Shown here in pieces: positions 27,070-36,762 of a stretch of 64,000 nt of DNA; position 1 is the first letter of the stretch; each line of letters begins with the position of its first letter. The notes beneath the pieces are model-generated. The model worked only from the letters and a program-made list of their open reading frames with translations, did no database searches and had not been told where the DNA came from. Position numbers and translations under genes: made by a program. Origin of the DNA: Pseudoxanthomonas sp. PXM03. Lineage in GTDB: Bacteria; Pseudomonadota; Gammaproteobacteria; Xanthomonadales; Xanthomonadaceae. The DNA lies in NCBI RefSeq assembly GCF_014852005.1, contig NZ_JACVAU010000002.1, positions 434,001 to 498,000 of the forward strand, given 5' to 3'.

Positions 27070-27648
27070 TCAGTTGCCGGATTCGATATGCCGGATGCTG
27101 GAGCCGAACAGCGACCGTCGGCCGCTCAGCACCACCGACACCTGTTGCTCGGGATGGCGATGATAGAACGCTTCACGGATGCACAAGTAGCTCGGAAAGC
27201 CCCGCTCCATCGGGGCGCCTCGCAATCGGTAATCGCATGCACGACGGCTCGGGGTGTAGTGCGTCTGCATGATGTGGGATTCGCGGAATGCCTCGCCGAA
27301 CACGCACGTCCACGCCCAGGGCAAGGACCTGGCCAGCACCAGCCAGCCGACGAGGCCCAGCATCACGGGCATCCCGCAAAGAAGGAACAGGAACTTGAGG
27401 AACCCTTGGTCGAGCAGGAGGGCCATGCGTCCATGGCGGCGGGCATGGCCGATCAACAACGCCGTTCCGATCACGCCACCGACCAGGAACAACAGGGCGA
27501 CATGGAGGCCGTGCAAGGCGGGCGCAGGCACGAAGTCGACGAACAGACCCGTCAGCGCCAACGCACAGGTGCCAAGGACCGCCACGGTCGCGGTGACCTG
27601 ACCAGGCGCAGGCGTGTCCGAGCCGAACCAGACCGCTTTCCAGCCCAT
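27070..27648 (-). CDS. Unidentified inner membrane protein
   Basis: The 192-residue product has about four hydrophobic segments in its first 115 residues and a hydrophilic C-terminal part rich in Arg and Tyr (from THYTPSRRACDYRLRG). I do not recognise a family. It lies between the phosphatase and folC genes, its stop one base from the folC ATG, so it is probably in the same operon. The ATG at 27648 was chosen because the hydrophobic part starts soon after it. Confidence 0.65.
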   Translation of the reverse strand: MGWKAVWFGSDTPAPGQVTATVAVLGTCALALTGLFVDFVPAPALHGLHVALLFLVGGVIGTALLIGHARRHGRMALLLDQGFLKFLFLLCGMPVMLGLVGWLVLARSLPWAWTCVFGEAFRESHIMQTHYTPSRRACDYRLRGAPMERGFPSYLCIREAFYHRHPEQQVSVVLSGRRSLFGSSIRHIESGN

Positions 27649-27683
27649 GTGCGCTCGCAGAACGTCGCCGCTGCCGCCGGACT

Positions 27684-28328
27684 CTAGAGCGCCCGATGCT
27701 TCGCTTCGCCGAAGAATGGCGTGTGGTGCGCGCAGTCGTTGAGGCGCACGACTTCGAGCTGGTCGACCGAGGGGCCTTCCAGCAGGTTGAGCGTGGTCGG
27801 CGCCTGGCGGAACGTCCAGAGCTTTGCGATCGGCAGGCCCAGGATGCGGCACAGCAGGACGCGGTTGACTGCATCGTGCGCCACGATCAGCAGGGTGTCG
27901 TCATCGCCCAGTCCCTCCGCGGCGCGTGCGAGCCCGCGCCAGGAACGGTCCAGCACCTGGCGCAGCGATTCGCCACCCGGCATGAGGACGGTATCGGGCT
28001 CCTCGCGCCACGCCAGCAGGCGGGCGGGATCCTTGTCCTGGATCTCGCTGGCCAGAAGACCTTCCCATTCGCCATGCGCGATTTCCTGCAGATCCACATC
28101 GGTCTGCAGAAGGTCGGCGCGTGCATCGCCCAACACGAGCTTCGCGGTGAGCTGCGCCCGCGACAGCGGCGAGGCGACTGCACGATCGATGCGTACGTCC
28201 TTCAGCCGCTGGCCCAGCGCGGTGGCCTGGCCTTCGCCGACCGGCGACAGCGGGATGTCGATCTGGCCCTGGTAACGGCCTTCGGCGTTCCACGGCGTTT
28301 CGCCGTGACGGGCAAGCAGGATGCGCAT
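27684..28328 (-). CDS. Histidine phosphatase family protein (GpmB/CobC-like)
   Basis: The 214-residue enzyme has the branch-1 signature LARHGETPWN at the N-terminus with catalytic His8, an Arg in SPLSRAQLTA, Glu in EIAHGEWEG and the second His in VAHDAVNRV near 152. Members dephosphorylate phosphoglycerate, alpha-ribazole phosphate or other substrates, and the true substrate here is unknown. It is the first gene of the run towards folC and purF. Confidence 0.88.
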   Translation of the reverse strand: MRILLARHGETPWNAEGRYQGQIDIPLSPVGEGQATALGQRLKDVRIDRAVASPLSRAQLTAKLVLGDARADLLQTDVDLQEIAHGEWEGLLASEIQDKDPARLLAWREEPDTVLMPGGESLRQVLDRSWRGLARAAEGLGDDDTLLIVAHDAVNRVLLCRILGLPIAKLWTFRQAPTTLNLLEGPSVDQLEVVRLNDCAHHTPFFGEAKHRAL

Positions 28329-28383
28329 GCGTCGGTGTGTCCATTCGAGGGAAGCGGCCCCGCTTCCGGAAGCCGGAAACGAA

Positions 28384-28412
28384 GACGGGAGCGGATCATA
28401 CCCGCTCCCGTC
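28384..28412 (-). terminator. Intrinsic terminator after the S46 peptidase gene
   Basis: A perfect 11-bp stem (28384-28394 with 28402-28412) closes a 7-base loop. On the minus strand it is followed by TTCGTTT. It lies 27 bases past the S46 peptidase stop and insulates the downstream phosphatase gene. Confidence 0.8.
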
Positions 28413-28438
28413 CCGTGCCTGCCGCTAAGTTGCAGGTG

Positions 28439-30607
28439 TTACTTGCCGACGCCCATTTCCTTCAGCAACTGCGGCGCCGGATATACCTCCTGCATGATCC
28501 AGCGCAGGTAGCGGCCATCCACGGCGATCATGCGCGTCATCTTGGGGTCGAACACCCAGTTGGAGCTGACCGACTCCCAGTTGCCGTCGAAGGCCAGGCC
28601 GACCAGTTTGCCGTGTGCGTCCAGCACCGGCGAGCCGGAGTTGCCGCCGGTGATGTCCAGGTCGGACAGGTAGTTCACCGGCACGGAGCCGATGCGCTTG
28701 TCCTCCAGACCGCCGTAGCGCTTGGCCGCGACCGCATCGAGCAACGCCTTCGGCGAGTCGAACGGGTCCTGCCCGGTTTCCTTGGCCACCACGCCTTCCA
28801 GCGTCGTGAACGGGATGTATTCCACGCCGTCCTTCGGCGCGTAACCCATCACGTTGCCGAAGGTGATGCGCAGCGACAGGTTGGCATCCGGGTAGACGTA
28901 CTGACCCTGGCTCTTCTTGTAGTCCGCCAGCGCCTGCAGGTAGACGGGGCGCGCGGCCAGATTCTCGCCGGCGCGCGTCTTGCGCTCCTGCTCCAGCTTC
29001 AGCAGCGTGGGCATCACCGCCACCGCGTACTGGATCGCCGGATCGCTGCTGGCCTCGAATGTCTTACGGTCTGCGGCGAACCACTTCAGGCGCTCATCCG
29101 TGCTGCCGAGCTTCGTGCCCGCCAGACGATCCAATCCCCGCTTCACCGCTGCGGCATCGTTGCCGCCCAGCCATGCATCCACGGCGTCGACGCGCTGGGC
29201 AGCGGGCAGTTTGATGTACTCGTTCAACCAGTACTCCTGCAACTGGCGATCCATCGCGGCCACGTAGCGGCGCTCAAGCTGCTTCAGGCCACCTTCGATG
29301 GCGGGCAGGTCGCGTTCCTGGTAACCGGACTCGCGTTCCGCATTGGGCTTCTCGCGCTCGATCGACAGCCGGTACAGCTGCGTGGCGGAACCGACCATCG
29401 CGGTGTTGTTGAACATCGCCAGGGTCAGGTCGCGCTCGCGCGTGGCCTTGTTCTGTTCCAGCAGGGCGAGCAGCTGGGCGTGCGCGTCCAGCGCCGCCTG
29501 GCCCTTGGCGCCCTGCCCCTTCAGCCAGGCCAGGACGGCGGCTTCCTCGCGCTGTTTCTGGCCAGCGGCGTCGATGCGCTTGAAGCCTTCCAGCTGGCCG
29601 TCGTAGTTCTTGCTGGTGTTGTTCCAGCCCGCCATGGTGTTGGCGTACTTCACCTGGATGTCGGCGTTCTTCTTGCCGGCGTCCTGCACCATCGCGATCT
29701 GGTTCTTGTAGTGGCGCGCGATGGTCGGATAGGTCCACGCAGCGGTGTTGTCGAATTCGGCCGCCAGCGCGTAGCGGTTGGTGGAACCCGGATAGCCCGC
29801 CACCATGACGAAATCACCGGCACCCAGCGGCTGGTCGGCGAACTTCAGCCAGTGCTTCGGCTGGTAGGGCACGTTGTCCTTGGAGAATGCGGCCGGCTTG
29901 CCGTCCTTGCCCACATAGGCGCGGTAGAACGCGAAGTCACCGGTGTGGCGCGGCCACATCCAGTTGTCGATGTCGCCACCGTACTTGCCCACGCTCCCCG
30001 GCGGTGCGTACGCCAGGCGCACGTCCTTGATTTCCATGTTCTTGAACAGGCGATACGTGTTGCCACCGGAGAAACTGTAGAGGCGGCAGCGGAAGCCGGC
30101 GTCGGCTTCGCAGTCGGCGATGAGCTTCTTCTCGAACGTCTCCAGCGCCTTGGTGCGCGCCAGGGCATCATTGCCTGCCGCGGCGATGGCGGCTTGCGCG
30201 TCCTTGGTCACGTCGGTGATCTCGTCCAGCACGAACACGCGCGCATTGGGGCCTGCGCTGACTTCATCGCCCGCCGTCGGTGCGTTGAAGCCGTTCTTGA
30301 TCAGGTTGTTCTCGGCCGTGGAGTTCAGCTGGATGGCGCCATACGCGCAGTGATGGTTGGTGACCACCAGGCCGTTCGGCGAGACGAAGCTGGCGGTACA
30401 GCCACCCAGCGCGACCACCGCGCCCATCGGATCGCCGGTCAGGTTGGAAAGCTGCTGCGGCGACAGTTCCAGGCCGGCCTTCTTCAGCGGTCCGGCGATT
30501 TCGGGCAGCTGCTGCGGTACCCACATGCCCTCGCCGGCATGGGCGAACTGGGCGGCGAGCAGGGACAACGGAACCGCAATGGCGGCGGCGAGCAGGTTCG
30601 GACGCAT
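28439..30607 (-). CDS. S46 family dipeptidyl peptidase (DPP7/DAP BII type)
   Basis: This exported serine exopeptidase removes dipeptides from peptide N-termini in the periplasm. The 722-residue protein has a signal peptide (about 1-24) and a chymotrypsin-fold catalytic domain interrupted by a helical domain. The triad is His86 (VVTNHHCAYG), Asp224 (PRHTGDF) and Ser657 (GGNSGSP). The residue that sets P1 preference is Gly675 (AFDGNWE), as in DPP7 and DAP BII, not the Arg of acidic-specific DPP11, so broad hydrophobic P1 preference is expected. All these positions coincide with the numbering I recall for Pseudoxanthomonas mexicana DAP BII. It is monocistronic with its own terminator. Confidence 0.96.
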   Translation of the reverse strand: MRPNLLAAAIAVPLSLLAAQFAHAGEGMWVPQQLPEIAGPLKKAGLELSPQQLSNLTGDPMGAVVALGGCTASFVSPNGLVVTNHHCAYGAIQLNSTAENNLIKNGFNAPTAGDEVSAGPNARVFVLDEITDVTKDAQAAIAAAGNDALARTKALETFEKKLIADCEADAGFRCRLYSFSGGNTYRLFKNMEIKDVRLAYAPPGSVGKYGGDIDNWMWPRHTGDFAFYRAYVGKDGKPAAFSKDNVPYQPKHWLKFADQPLGAGDFVMVAGYPGSTNRYALAAEFDNTAAWTYPTIARHYKNQIAMVQDAGKKNADIQVKYANTMAGWNNTSKNYDGQLEGFKRIDAAGQKQREEAAVLAWLKGQGAKGQAALDAHAQLLALLEQNKATRERDLTLAMFNNTAMVGSATQLYRLSIEREKPNAERESGYQERDLPAIEGGLKQLERRYVAAMDRQLQEYWLNEYIKLPAAQRVDAVDAWLGGNDAAAVKRGLDRLAGTKLGSTDERLKWFAADRKTFEASSDPAIQYAVAVMPTLLKLEQERKTRAGENLAARPVYLQALADYKKSQGQYVYPDANLSLRITFGNVMGYAPKDGVEYIPFTTLEGVVAKETGQDPFDSPKALLDAVAAKRYGGLEDKRIGSVPVNYLSDLDITGGNSGSPVLDAHGKLVGLAFDGNWESVSSNWVFDPKMTRMIAVDGRYLRWIMQEVYPAPQLLKEMGVGK

Positions 30608-30717
30608 GGAAACCCCGGTACGGACAAGAAAGTTCCGATTGTAATGAACCTGTCACCGCCGCCGACCCATGACTTTCGTCCTAGGAAGACGGGCATGCGG
30701 ACGCTCCGGCGTGTCAA

Positions 30718-30738
30718 GGCGCCCTGCAACAGGGCGCC
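30718..30738. promoter_or_regulatory. Hairpin upstream of the tdh -10 element
   Basis: GGCGCCCT (30718-30725) pairs with AGGGCGCC (30731-30738) around GCAAC. It ends 14 bases before the TATAAT of tdh, so it overlaps where the -35 region should be. It could be an operator or an upstream terminator stem; no T tract follows. Confidence 0.4.
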
Positions 30739-30752
30739 ACCGAGGCGGCGCG

Positions 30753-30758
30753 TATAAT
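30753..30758 (+). promoter_or_regulatory. -10 element of tdh
   Basis: TATAAT lies 30 bases before the tdh ATG. No good -35 hexamer is seen at the usual distance. Confidence 0.6.
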
Positions 30759-30788
30759 CCGCGCCCTCAACCCCTGGATCGACGCCCG

Positions 30789-31823
30789 ATGGCACAGACG
30801 ATGAAGGCGCTGGTGAAGCGCGAGGCCGGCAAAGGCATCTGGATGGAGGAACTGCCCGTCCCGCAGCCCGGCCCCAACGAAGTGCTGATCAAGCTGGAGA
30901 AGACCGCCATCTGCGGCACGGACCTGCACATCTATCTGTGGGACGAATGGAGCCAGCGCACGATCAAGCCCGGCCTCACCATCGGCCACGAGTTCGTCGG
31001 CCGCATCGCGCAACTCGGGTCCGCCGTGACCGGGTACGACGTCGGGCAGCGCGTATCGGCCGAAGGCCACATCGTCTGCGGCCATTGCCGCAACTGCCGC
31101 GGCGGCCGACAGCACCTGTGCCCGAACACCGTGGGCATCGGCGTGAACCGCAACGGCGCCTTCGCCGAGTACATGGTGATGCCGGCCAGCAACCTGTGGC
31201 CGATCCCGGACCAGATTCCGTCGGAACTGGCGGCATTCTTCGACCCCTACGGCAACGCGGCGCACTGCGCGCTGGAGTTCGACGTGGTCGGCGAGGACGT
31301 GCTGATCACCGGTGCCGGCCCCATCGGCATCATCGCCGCCGGCATCTGCAAGCACATCGGCGCCCGCAACGTGGTGGTCACCGACGTGAACGACTTCCGC
31401 CTGAAGCTGGCCGCCGACATGGGCGCGACCCGCGTGGTCAACGTGGCCAACCAGTCGCTCAAGGACGTGATGGCCGACCTGCACATGGAGGGCTTCGACG
31501 TGGGCCTGGAGATGAGCGGCAACCCGCGCGCCTTCAACGACATGCTCGACTGCATGTATCACGGCGGCAAGATCGCGCTGCTTGGCATCCTGCCCAAGGG
31601 CGCCGGCGTGGACTGGGACCGCATCATCTTCAAGGGCCTGACCGTGCAGGGCATCTACGGCCGCAGGATGTACGAGACCTGGTACAAGATGACGCAGCTC
31701 GTGCTGAGCGGCTTCCCGCTGGGCAAGGTGCTGACGCACCAGCTGCCAATCGACGATTTCCAGAAGGGCTTCGACCTGATGGAACAGGGCAAGGCCGGCA
31801 AGGTGGTGCTGAGCTGGAATTGA
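30789..31823 (+). CDS. tdh: L-threonine 3-dehydrogenase
   Basis: Tdh oxidises threonine to 2-amino-3-ketobutyrate with NAD, the substrate of Kbl. The 344-residue medium-chain dehydrogenase has catalytic-zinc motif AICGTDLH (Cys42), GHEFVG, the four structural-zinc cysteines in [15 protein letters not shown], and the NAD fold [15 protein letters not shown]. Kbl is encoded 6.6 kb further on in the same direction; the sulfate uptake operon and TorF porin lie between them on the opposite strand. Confidence 0.96.
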   Translation: MAQTMKALVKREAGKGIWMEELPVPQPGPNEVLIKLEKTAICGTDLHIYLWDEWSQRTIKPGLTIGHEFVGRIAQLGSAVTGYDVGQRVSAEGHIVCGHCRNCRGGRQHLCPNTVGIGVNRNGAFAEYMVMPASNLWPIPDQIPSELAAFFDPYGNAAHCALEFDVVGEDVLITGAGPIGIIAAGICKHIGARNVVVTDVNDFRLKLAADMGATRVVNVANQSLKDVMADLHMEGFDVGLEMSGNPRAFNDMLDCMYHGGKIALLGILPKGAGVDWDRIIFKGLTVQGIYGRRMYETWYKMTQLVLSGFPLGKVLTHQLPIDDFQKGFDLMEQGKAGKVVLSWN

Positions 31824-31848
31824 CGCGCACGCTCCAGTCCGCGCAAAG

Positions 31849-31874
31849 AAAAAGGCGCCTTGCGGCGCCTTTTT
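31849..31874. terminator. Bidirectional intrinsic terminator between tdh and torF-like gene
   Basis: Stem AAAAAGGCGCC (31849-31859) with GGCGCCTTTTT (31864-31874), loop of four. A and T runs on both sides allow termination in both directions. Confidence 0.9.
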
Positions 31875-31890
31875 CCTGTTGCGTGCCCTA

Positions 31891-32637
31891 TCAGGGAACC
31901 GCAACCGCGATCGTGAACACCACGCCGGGCTTGTAGATATCCGAGCCACGACGCAGCTCGGACGCGTCCGAACCGAAGGTGTCGTAGTAGCCCAATGTCG
32001 CGGTCGCAGGACCGAAGCCCTTGGAGAGCGTGACGGAGCCATCGTAGAAATCGGCGCGGCCATCGCTGCCCGCGTCGATGGAGGTGTAACCCGTGGTGGC
32101 ACCCAGCGAGAAGCCCGAATCGCCGATGTCGTAGCTGGCCGACACGCCTGCATAGATCTCTTCCGCGCCGGTGTTGCTGTAGTCGTCGGCGTACGCCAGG
32201 ATGCCGCCCACGGTGACGGGGCCGCTCCAGGTCACCTTCGCGATGTACTCGTTGTAGTCGATGTCGCCGTACCCGTCGGAAGCGCCTTCATAGGTGTAAC
32301 GGTTCACGCCCAGGTCGAGGTTCCAGCTGTCGCTGAGGTCCTTGTTCCAGCCGACGAAGTAGTCGACTTCGAAGTCGGGGCCACCCTCGCCGAAATCCAC
32401 GTTCGATGCCCATGCGCCGGCATACAGGCCGAACGGCGCGGAATATGTCGCACCCGCCTGGAACGCAGGCTCGTTGTCGGTCTGGGAAACGCCGCGGAAC
32501 ACGTAGTCCGTGGTCACCGCGAATGTCGCGCTGAACGGAGAGGATGCTTCTTCCTCGGCATCCTGGGCGAAGGCGGACAGCGGAAGCGCCAGCAACAGGG
32601 CAGTGGCAAGGGCGGTGCAGAGCTTGACGGGCTTCAT
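31891..32637 (-). CDS. TorF family putative outer membrane porin
   Basis: The 248-residue protein has a signal peptide (MKPVKLCTALATALLLALPLSAFA) and a beta-barrel pattern typical of the TorF/gcw_chp family: SATFAVTTDYVFRGVSQTDNEPAFQAG at the N-terminus and repeating amphipathic strands ending in an aromatic/aliphatic terminus. AGGAGA lies 7 bases before the ATG. Family members are proposed porins of unknown substrate. It is divergent from cysA's end and shares the terminator at 31849-31874 with tdh. Confidence 0.88.
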   Translation of the reverse strand: MKPVKLCTALATALLLALPLSAFAQDAEEEASSPFSATFAVTTDYVFRGVSQTDNEPAFQAGATYSAPFGLYAGAWASNVDFGEGGPDFEVDYFVGWNKDLSDSWNLDLGVNRYTYEGASDGYGDIDYNEYIAKVTWSGPVTVGGILAYADDYSNTGAEEIYAGVSASYDIGDSGFSLGATTGYTSIDAGSDGRADFYDGSVTLSKGFGPATATLGYYDTFGSDASELRRGSDIYKPGVVFTIAVAVP

Positions 32638-32790
32638 CCGGATTCTCCTGATCGATGGGCGGACGGTGGTGGCTGGCGTGGCGGGGATTGCCGGTCGTGA
32701 GACCGTAATCGCAGCTTCACGGTTTTTTAACTGCGCCCCGATAGTGCGCCGCAACAATCGCCGTCGTCAAGTGCCTGTCCGCATGCCGGA

Positions 32791-32812
32791 TAATTGGTTT
32801 CTTTTTCAATTA
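32791..32812. promoter_or_regulatory. AT-rich inverted repeat between cysA and torF-like gene
   Basis: TAATTG and CAATTA are separated by 10 T-rich bases in a locally AT-rich island. It may be a weak terminator of the cys operon or part of the torF upstream region. The remaining 150 bases of this gap show no gene. Confidence 0.3.
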
Positions 32813-32832
32813 ATTCAGCAGCTTACGTCGCA

Positions 32833-33894
32833 TCACGTTGGTGCCTCCGCACCATTTCGGGGAAACCATCCGAACCGTTTTGGTGCCAAGCGCACCGGCT
32901 GTCCGGGCGCCGTTGCAGGGCTCTCGTGGTCGGCGGGCAAGTCCACGTCGACCTCGATGGCATCGTCCTGGAGCCGCGCCCGCAGGCGCAACCGCGGACC
33001 GTTCCGCTGCGCGACGATGATCGTCGCCGGCCAGCCGGGGCCCTCTTCCACCACCTGCAGATCCTCCGGGCGCACGAAGACCTCGGCCTGCCCCTGCCCC
33101 GCCTGCTCACGTGACCGCAGCGGCAACCCTGCGGCCTGCAGCGCGCCTGCTTCCCAGTGAGCTGGCAGGCGGTTAACCGCACCGACGAAGGAGTAGACGA
33201 AGGGCGAGGCCGGCGCATCGTAGGTATCGGCCGGGCTGCCGAGTTGTTCGATGCGCCCGCGGTTGAGGATCGCTACGCGGTCGGCCAGCTCAAGCGCTTC
33301 TTCCTGGTCGTGCGTCACGAACACGGTGGTCAGACCGGTGCGGTCGTGCAGTTCCCGCAGCCAGCGGCGCAGGTCGCGCCGGACCTGTGCGTCGAGTGCG
33401 CCGAACGGCTCGTCCAGCAGCAGCACGCGCGGCTCGATCGCCAGCGCACGCGCCAATGCCACGCGCTGCCGCTGGCCGCCGGACAGCTGCGCCGGATACC
33501 GCGTGCCGAATCCCTCCAGTTGCACGAGCGAAAGCAGTTCCGCGACGCGCGCCCGGATGGTGGCATCGGACACGCGCTCGCGACCGCGCCGTACGCGCAG
33601 GCCGAAGGCGATGTTCTCCTCCACCGTCAGGTGGCGGAACAGCGCGTAGTGCTGGAAAACGAAGCCCGCACGCCGCGCCTGCACGCTCAATCGCGAAGCG
33701 TCTTCGCCATCGAACCAGACCTTGCCCGCATCGGCGTGTTCCAGCCCGGCGATGATGCGCAGCAAGGTGGTCTTGCCGGAGCCGGACGGCCCGAGCAGCG
33801 CCAGCAGCTCGCCTTGGCGGATGTCCAGTGATACCTCGTCCAGCGCGACGAAGTTGCCGAACCGCTTGCCCAGGTGTTCGATCCTGATACCCAT
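32833..33894 (-). CDS. cysA: Sulfate/thiosulfate ABC transporter ATP-binding protein
   Basis: CysA drives sulfate import by ATP hydrolysis on the inner face of the membrane. The 353-residue protein has Walker [10 protein letters not shown] near 35, Q-loop FVFQHYALF, signature [15 protein letters not shown], Walker [13 protein letters not shown] and the His switch FVTHDQEEA, then a TOBE-like regulatory C-terminus from about 260. It is the last gene of porin-sbp-cysT-cysW-cysA. Confidence 0.95.
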   Translation of the reverse strand: MGIRIEHLGKRFGNFVALDEVSLDIRQGELLALLGPSGSGKTTLLRIIAGLEHADAGKVWFDGEDASRLSVQARRAGFVFQHYALFRHLTVEENIAFGLRVRRGRERVSDATIRARVAELLSLVQLEGFGTRYPAQLSGGQRQRVALARALAIEPRVLLLDEPFGALDAQVRRDLRRWLRELHDRTGLTTVFVTHDQEEALELADRVAILNRGRIEQLGSPADTYDAPASPFVYSFVGAVNRLPAHWEAGALQAAGLPLRSREQAGQGQAEVFVRPEDLQVVEEGPGWPATIIVAQRNGPRLRLRARLQDDAIEVDVDLPADHESPATAPGQPVRLAPKRFGWFPRNGAEAPT

Positions 33895-33903
33895 GATGTC
33901 TTC

Positions 33904-34863
33904 TCAGTGACGGTGGTTGGCAGCCAGCGCTTCGCCGTGCCGCCATTCAAGCCAGGTCTTCAACGCCAGCGTCACCAGCGCGGTCAGCGCCAGCAGCGAG
34001 GCCGCCGCGAACGCCGCGCTGTATGCGTACTCGTTGTAGAGGATCTCCACATGCAGCGGCAGCGTGTTGGTGCGTCCGCGGATGTGGCCGGACACGACCG
34101 ACACCGCGCCGAACTCGCCCAGCGCGCGCGCACTGCACAGCAACACGCCGTACAGCAGCGCCCAACGGATGTTCGGCAACGTTACCCGCCAGAAGGTCTG
34201 CCAGCCATTCGCGCCCAGGCTGAGTGCCGCCAGTTCCTCGTCCGTACCCTGCTGTTCCATCAGCGGCATCAGCTCGCGCGCGATGAACGGGAACGTCACG
34301 AAGATCGTCGCCAGCACGATGCCCGGCAGCGCGAAGATGATCTTCGGCAACTGCAGGTGCAGGTCGCCCAGCAGCGGCAGGGAGAAACGCCAGCCTTCGT
34401 CGATCAGTGAATAAGCCCAGCCCTGCGCGCCGAAGATCAGCACGTAGATCAGACCGGCCACCACCGGCGACACCGCGAACGGCAGATCGATCAGCGTGAC
34501 CAGCCAGCGTTTCCCACGGAACTCATGCTTGCTGACCAACCATGCGGCGGCCACGCCGAAGGCGAGGTTGAGGGGCACGACGATCGCCGTTACCAGCAGC
34601 GTCAACTGCACGGCCGCCAGCGCATCGGCCTCGGTCACCGCGGATGCGAACGCCGCCCAACCGCCACGCAGCGCTTCCACGAATACCAGCGCCAGCGGCA
34701 GCAACAGGAACGACAGCAGGAAACCAAGCGCGCCCAACACCAGCAGCACCTGCACCCAGAGGGGCTCGGTGGTGGCCGCATGGCGGCGGACAGGGCGTGC
34801 AGGCGCTTCCACGAAGGACGACTCCGGGGGGATGGCGATGACGGCGGAGATGGCGTCGCCCAT
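33904..34863 (-). CDS. cysW: Sulfate ABC transporter permease CysW
   Basis: CysW is one of the two membrane subunits of the sulfate importer. The 319-residue protein has six predicted helices and the EAA loop [21 protein letters not shown] that contacts CysA. It has a hydrophilic N-terminal extension of about 35 residues. It lies 9 bp before cysA, and its start is next to the cysT stop. Confidence 0.94.
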   Translation of the reverse strand: MGDAISAVIAIPPESSFVEAPARPVRRHAATTEPLWVQVLLVLGALGFLLSFLLLPLALVFVEALRGGWAAFASAVTEADALAAVQLTLLVTAIVVPLNLAFGVAAAWLVSKHEFRGKRWLVTLIDLPFAVSPVVAGLIYVLIFGAQGWAYSLIDEGWRFSLPLLGDLHLQLPKIIFALPGIVLATIFVTFPFIARELMPLMEQQGTDEELAALSLGANGWQTFWRVTLPNIRWALLYGVLLCSARALGEFGAVSVVSGHIRGRTNTLPLHVEILYNEYAYSAAFAAASLLALTALVTLALKTWLEWRHGEALAANHRH

Positions 34864-34864
34864 G

Positions 34865-35725
34865 TTAGCCCCCTGCCCGCTTGCCGGTACGCTGCAGCCG
34901 CGCCTGCAGCGTGTTGATCAGCAGCAGCAGCGCAAACGACAGCAGCAGCATGGCCGCCGCGATCGCCGTGGCGCCCTCGTAGTCGAACTCCTCCAGCTTG
35001 ATCGTGATCAGCAGCGGCGCGATCTCGGACACCCCGGGCAGGTTGCCGGCGATGAAGATCACCGAGCCGTATTCGCCCACGCCACGCGCGAACGCCAGCG
35101 CGAAGCCAGCCAGCACGGCCGGCCACAGCGTGGGCAGCACCACGTGACGCACCGCTTGCCAGCGGTCGGCGCCCAGGGTGGCGGCGGCCTCTTCCAGTTC
35201 CGTCTCGATTTCCGCAAGCACCGGCTGCACCACGCGCACCACGAAAGGCAGGCCGATGAATACCAGCGCCACGGTGATGCCGAGTGGCGTGTAAGCGACC
35301 TTGATGCCGACGGCTTCCAACCATTGGCCGATCCAGCCGGTCGGGCCGTACAGCGCCGTCAGCGCAATGCCGGCCACGGCGGTGGGCAGCGCGAATGGCA
35401 AGTCGATCATCGCGTCGAACACGCGCTTGCCGGGAAATCGGTAGCGCACGAACACCCAGGCCACCAGGGTGCCCATGACCGCATTGAATGCCGCCGCCGC
35501 GAGCGCGGTGCCGAAGCTGATGCGCAACGCCGCCAGCACGCGCGGCTCCGTCCAGATCGCCCAGATGCCCGCCGGACCCAACCCGCTGGCCTTGGCGAAC
35601 ACACCCACCAGCGGAATCAGGACGATCAGCCCCAGCCAGGCCAGCGTATAGCCCAGGCTGAGGCCGAAACCGGGAATGACGCGCCGTGCGCGCACCTTCC
35701 CCGGCCAGGATTGCACTGCCGCCAC
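34865..35725 (-). CDS. cysT: Sulfate ABC transporter permease CysT (CysU)
   Basis: CysT pairs with CysW in the membrane. The protein has six predicted helices and the EAA loop [21 protein letters not shown]. No ATG is available at the family start. The best start is GTG at 35725 ([15 protein letters not shown]), one base after the sbp stop, giving 286 residues; a second GTG lies three codons on. The open frame extends far upstream, but that part is antisense-like overlap with sbp and does not resemble CysT. Confidence 0.92.
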   Translation of the reverse strand: MAAVQSWPGKVRARRVIPGFGLSLGYTLAWLGLIVLIPLVGVFAKASGLGPAGIWAIWTEPRVLAALRISFGTALAAAAFNAVMGTLVAWVFVRYRFPGKRVFDAMIDLPFALPTAVAGIALTALYGPTGWIGQWLEAVGIKVAYTPLGITVALVFIGLPFVVRVVQPVLAEIETELEEAAATLGADRWQAVRHVVLPTLWPAVLAGFALAFARGVGEYGSVIFIAGNLPGVSEIAPLLITIKLEEFDYEGATAIAAAMLLLSFALLLLINTLQARLQRTGKRAGG

Positions 35726-35726
35726 C

Positions 35727-36746
35727 TTACTTCGCCTGGATCTGGTCGAACACGCCACCGTCCGCGAAATGCGTGGCCTGCGCCTTCGCCCAGGAACCGA
35801 AGACGCCGTCGATGGTGACCAGCTCCAGCTTCGGGAAGCGCGCGATGTCTGCAGGCGCCGCATGCTGCGGATAACGCGGTCGATAGTAATGCTTGGCCGC
35901 GAGCCGCTGGCCCGTTGGCGAGTACAGGTATTTCAGATAGGCCTGCGCCGCTTCGCGCGTGCCGTGCTTGTCGACATTGCGATCCACCAGCGCCACCGGC
36001 GGCTCGGCCAGGATCGACAGCGATGGCACTACGATGTCGAACTTGTCGGGGCCCAGCTCCTCGATCGACAGGAAGGCCTCGTTTTCCCACGCCAGCAGCA
36101 CGTCGCCGATGCCGCGCTGGACGAACGTCGTGGTCGACCCCCGCGCGCCGGTGTCCAGCACCGGCACGTTGCGGAACAGGCCACGCACGAAGTTGCGCGT
36201 CTTCGCCTCGTCACCCTTGAAGATCTTCAGACCATAGGCCCACGCCGCAAGATAGTTCCAGCGCGCGCCACCGGAAGTCTTCGGATTCGGAGTGATGACG
36301 GAGATGCCCGGCTTCACCAGGTCGTGCCAGTCGCGGATCTTCTTCGGATTGCCCTTGCGCACCAGGAACACGATGGTCGAGGTGTACGGCGCGCTGTTCT
36401 CGGGGAGGCGCGATTGCCAGTTGGCGGGAAAGAGCTTGGCCCGCTGTGCGATGGAATCCACGTCGTAGGCCAGGGCGAGCGTCACCACGTCCGCCTCGAG
36501 GCCATCGATCACCGAACGCGCCTGCTTGCCCGAGCCGCCATGCGAGGTCTCGATGCTGACCTTCTGTCCCTTGGTCTTCTGCCACTCGGCGGCAAAGGCG
36601 GTATTGAACTCGCGATAGAACTCGCGCGTCGGGTCGTAGGACACGTTGAGCAGCTTGATGTCCTTGGCGCCGGCCGCTGCGGTCAGCGTCAGGCCGAAGG
36701 CGAGCAAGGCGGTGCGGACGTGGCGTCGGATGGATGGTGTCTTCAT
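35727..36746 (-). CDS. sbp: Periplasmic sulfate-binding protein
   Basis: Sbp captures sulfate in the periplasm and hands it to CysTW. The 339-residue protein has a signal peptide (about 1-27) and family motifs [42 protein letters not shown] and the C-terminal VDGVFGSW-type segment ([13 protein letters not shown]). It follows the porin gene by 16 bp and precedes cysT by one base. Confidence 0.96.
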   Translation of the reverse strand: MKTPSIRRHVRTALLAFGLTLTAAAGAKDIKLLNVSYDPTREFYREFNTAFAAEWQKTKGQKVSIETSHGGSGKQARSVIDGLEADVVTLALAYDVDSIAQRAKLFPANWQSRLPENSAPYTSTIVFLVRKGNPKKIRDWHDLVKPGISVITPNPKTSGGARWNYLAAWAYGLKIFKGDEAKTRNFVRGLFRNVPVLDTGARGSTTTFVQRGIGDVLLAWENEAFLSIEELGPDKFDIVVPSLSILAEPPVALVDRNVDKHGTREAAQAYLKYLYSPTGQRLAAKHYYRPRYPQHAAPADIARFPKLELVTIDGVFGSWAKAQATHFADGGVFDQIQAK

Positions 36747-36762
36747 GCGATGTCTCCGGGAA

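Noticed and set aside
34865-35863. Longer CysT with an ATG start at 35863
   Set aside because: The extra 46 residues overlap sbp in another frame and are Arg/Ser-rich, unlike any permease. GTG at 35725 fits the family start and the one-base spacing to sbp.
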